Positions 22,874-23,914 of a stretch of 23,914 nucleotides of DNA are shown here, in pieces. Numbering within the stretch: the first letter of the stretch is position 1; the number at the start of each line of letters is the position of its first letter. Source of the DNA: Dehalococcoidia bacterium (lineage in GTDB: Bacteria; Chloroflexota; Dehalococcoidia; UBA2979); contig JASLOV010000162.1 of assembly GCA_030745285.1 (NCBI GenBank), positions 1 through 23,914 of the forward strand, written 5' to 3'. A model generated the notes under the pieces. That model was not told where the DNA came from. It saw nothing but the letters and a program-made list of their open reading frames with translations, and did not search any database. A program made the position numbers and the translations under genes.

Positions 22874-22910
22874 AAGCGTCCCATGCTCGCCGCCTTGCGG
22901 GGGCAAGCAC

Positions 22911-23363
22911 GTGACCTTCTACGGCACCTACGAACACTCCATCGACGAACGAGGACGGCTCGCCATTCCCGCTCGCTACCGCAATTCGCTCGCAGATGGC
23001 GCCGTGCTTCGCATCGGCCCCGACGGCTGCGTCGAGCTGTACTCGTCCGAGGGCTTCGAGGCCGAGGTTCAACTCAGGCTCGGCGAGCAGCGCAGCACGC
23101 GCGAGGTCGACGGACGGCGCATCCGCCGCACCTTCCTGCCCGGCGCCTACGACATCGAACTCGACCGCCAGGGCCGTGTGCTCGTGCCGCAGGGGCTGCG
23201 CGGCGACGCGGCGCTCGATGACCGCGCAGTGATCATCGGCTGCGGCGACTACGTGGAAATCTGGAACCCGGAACGCTGGACGAACGAGCTGGCCGCCGCG
23301 GAGGCGGAGCAGCCCTCCGCCTCGCCAGAGGCGTCAGAGGCAGCGGAAGGCGGTACCGCGTGA
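22911..23363 (+). CDS. mraZ: Transcriptional regulator MraZ
   Basis: A 150-residue MraZ with two AbrB-like half-domains. The start is MTFYGTYEHSIDERGRLAIP, the hallmark DxxGR motif, and the second half has AYDIELDRQGRVLVPQGLRG with the repeated DxxGR, followed by GCGDYVEIWNPERW. The start codon is GTG at 22911, with GGGGG seven bases upstream. MraZ binds the TGGGN repeats upstream and represses the division and cell-wall cluster. The last 25 residues are an Ala/Glu-rich tail (AEAEQPSASPEASEAAEGGT) beyond the usual end. Its stop overlaps the rsmH start by four bases (GTGA), so the two are translationally coupled. Confidence 0.97.
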   Translation: MTFYGTYEHSIDERGRLAIPARYRNSLADGAVLRIGPDGCVELYSSEGFEAEVQLRLGEQRSTREVDGRRIRRTFLPGAYDIELDRQGRVLVPQGLRGDAALDDRAVIIGCGDYVEIWNPERWTNELAAAEAEQPSASPEASEAAEGGTA

Positions 23364-23914
23364 CCGCCATCCCTTCCCCACAGGCGCCCCGCCATGAACC
23401 GGTGATGCTGCACGAAGCGGTCGAAGGACTCGCTGTGCGCCCGGGCGGCAGGTACGTCGACGCCACCATCGGTCTGGGCGGCCACGCCGAGGCAATCCTG
23501 GACGCGGCGAGCCCCGGCGGCCGCCTGCTCGGCATCGACCGCGACCCGGCGACGCTGGCCGCCTCCGCCACCCGACTCGAGCGCTTCGAGGACGCCGTCG
23601 AACTGGCGCACGGCAACTTCGGCGAAATCGACGACCTCTGCGAGGCGCACGACTTCGTGCCGGTCGACGGTGTGCTGATGGACCTCGGCGTCTCCTCGAT
23701 GCAGCTGGACTCGCCGGGCCGCGGCTTCTCGTTCCAGCGGTCGGAGCCACTGGACATGCGCATGGACCCGGGGCAGGAGCTGACCGCGGCGCAGATCGTG
23801 AACGAATACGACGAAGACGAGCTGGCACAGCTCATACGTGAGTTCGGAGAGGAGCGGCGTGCACGAACGATTTCTCGAGCAATCGTAGGCCGCCGCCCCA
23901 TCCGAACTACGGAT
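23360..23914 (+). CDS. rsmH: 16S rRNA (cytosine1402-N4)-methyltransferase, N-terminal part (cut by window edge)
   Basis: The visible 185 residues are the start of RsmH (MraW). HEPVMLHEAVEGLAV and RYVDATIGLGGHAEAIL form the SAM-binding first motif, LLGIDRDPATLAASATRLE follows, and GVLMDLGVSSMQLDSPGRGF and EPLDMRMDPGQELTA are classic RsmH signatures. The end RAIVGRRPIRTTD is in the middle of the conserved ARAI block. It methylates C1402 in the ribosomal P site. The start is GTG at 23360, overlapping the mraZ stop. The frame runs off the window, so the rest of the division cluster should follow. Confidence 0.96.
   Translation, partial: MTAIPSPQAPRHEPVMLHEAVEGLAVRPGGRYVDATIGLGGHAEAILDAASPGGRLLGIDRDPATLAASATRLERFEDAVELAHGNFGEIDDLCEAHDFVPVDGVLMDLGVSSMQLDSPGRGFSFQRSEPLDMRMDPGQELTAAQIVNEYDEDELAQLIREFGEERRARTISRAIVGRRPIRTTD

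Noticed and set aside
21912..22910. Long N-terminal extension of the mraZ frame back to 21912
   Set aside because: It covers trmD and mogA on the other strand; MraZ has a conserved short N-terminus beginning at the GTG at 22911 with a ribosome binding site and operator upstream.

Overview
This is a GC-rich bacterial chromosome segment, densely packed with genes that mostly carry clear GGAGG-type ribosome binding sites. The gene content suggests a Chloroflexota lineage, for example a Dehalococcoidia or SAR202-like relative. The reasons are the many class III CoA-transferases, luciferase-like flavin monooxygenases, metal-dependent amidohydrolases and TPP/crotonase enzymes, a GrdB/PrdB-like selenoprotein, and an mraZ-rsmH start to a division cluster. 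This assignment is an inference from gene content; no rRNA or other decisive marker is present, and I see no tRNA or CRISPR array.

Layout. Positions 1-4500 hold a catabolic block: a truncated amidohydrolase, a CCG-domain Fe-S protein and a TPP-dependent acetolactate-synthase-like/2-hydroxyacyl-CoA-lyase-like enzyme on the minus strand, facing away from a crotonase on the plus strand. Positions 4507-11134 are a long minus-strand run. In transcription order it carries a CoA-transferase, a selenoprotein with an in-frame UGA and a SECIS-like hairpin, a glutaredoxin-like protein, an AhpD/carboxymuconolactone-decarboxylase-like protein, a DinB protein, citrate synthase and an alkaline-phosphatase-fold phosphodiesterase whose 3' end is frameshifted. 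Positions 11231-12233 hold a less GC-rich, broken PIN-like nuclease gene. Positions 12253-18357 carry a GNAT acetyltransferase, a PaaI-type thioesterase, an amidohydrolase, an F420-type luciferase-like oxidoreductase, a degenerate iron-ADH-family protein and a second CoA-transferase. Positions 18407-20256 hold a divergent SsuD-like monooxygenase and SsuE/MsuE-like FMN reductase. An IS481-family remnant (20258-20999) separates these from mogA-trmD-rplS (minus) and the divergent mraZ-rsmH (plus), which runs off the right edge.

How the genes fit together. Much of the window looks like degradation of organic acids, CoA thioesters or organosulfur/xenobiotic compounds, with flavin monooxygenases, amidohydrolases and CoA-transferases feeding central metabolism (citrate synthase). 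The right end is housekeeping: ribosome and tRNA modification, molybdenum cofactor, and cell division. The strongest unusual signals are (1) the selenocysteine gene, which conventional gene calling splits at the UGA, with its own TATAAT promoter and a thiol-redox gene behind it; (2) an IS481 remnant flanked by CTAG repeats that supply the stop codons of both neighbouring convergent genes; and (3) several decayed or frameshifted genes.
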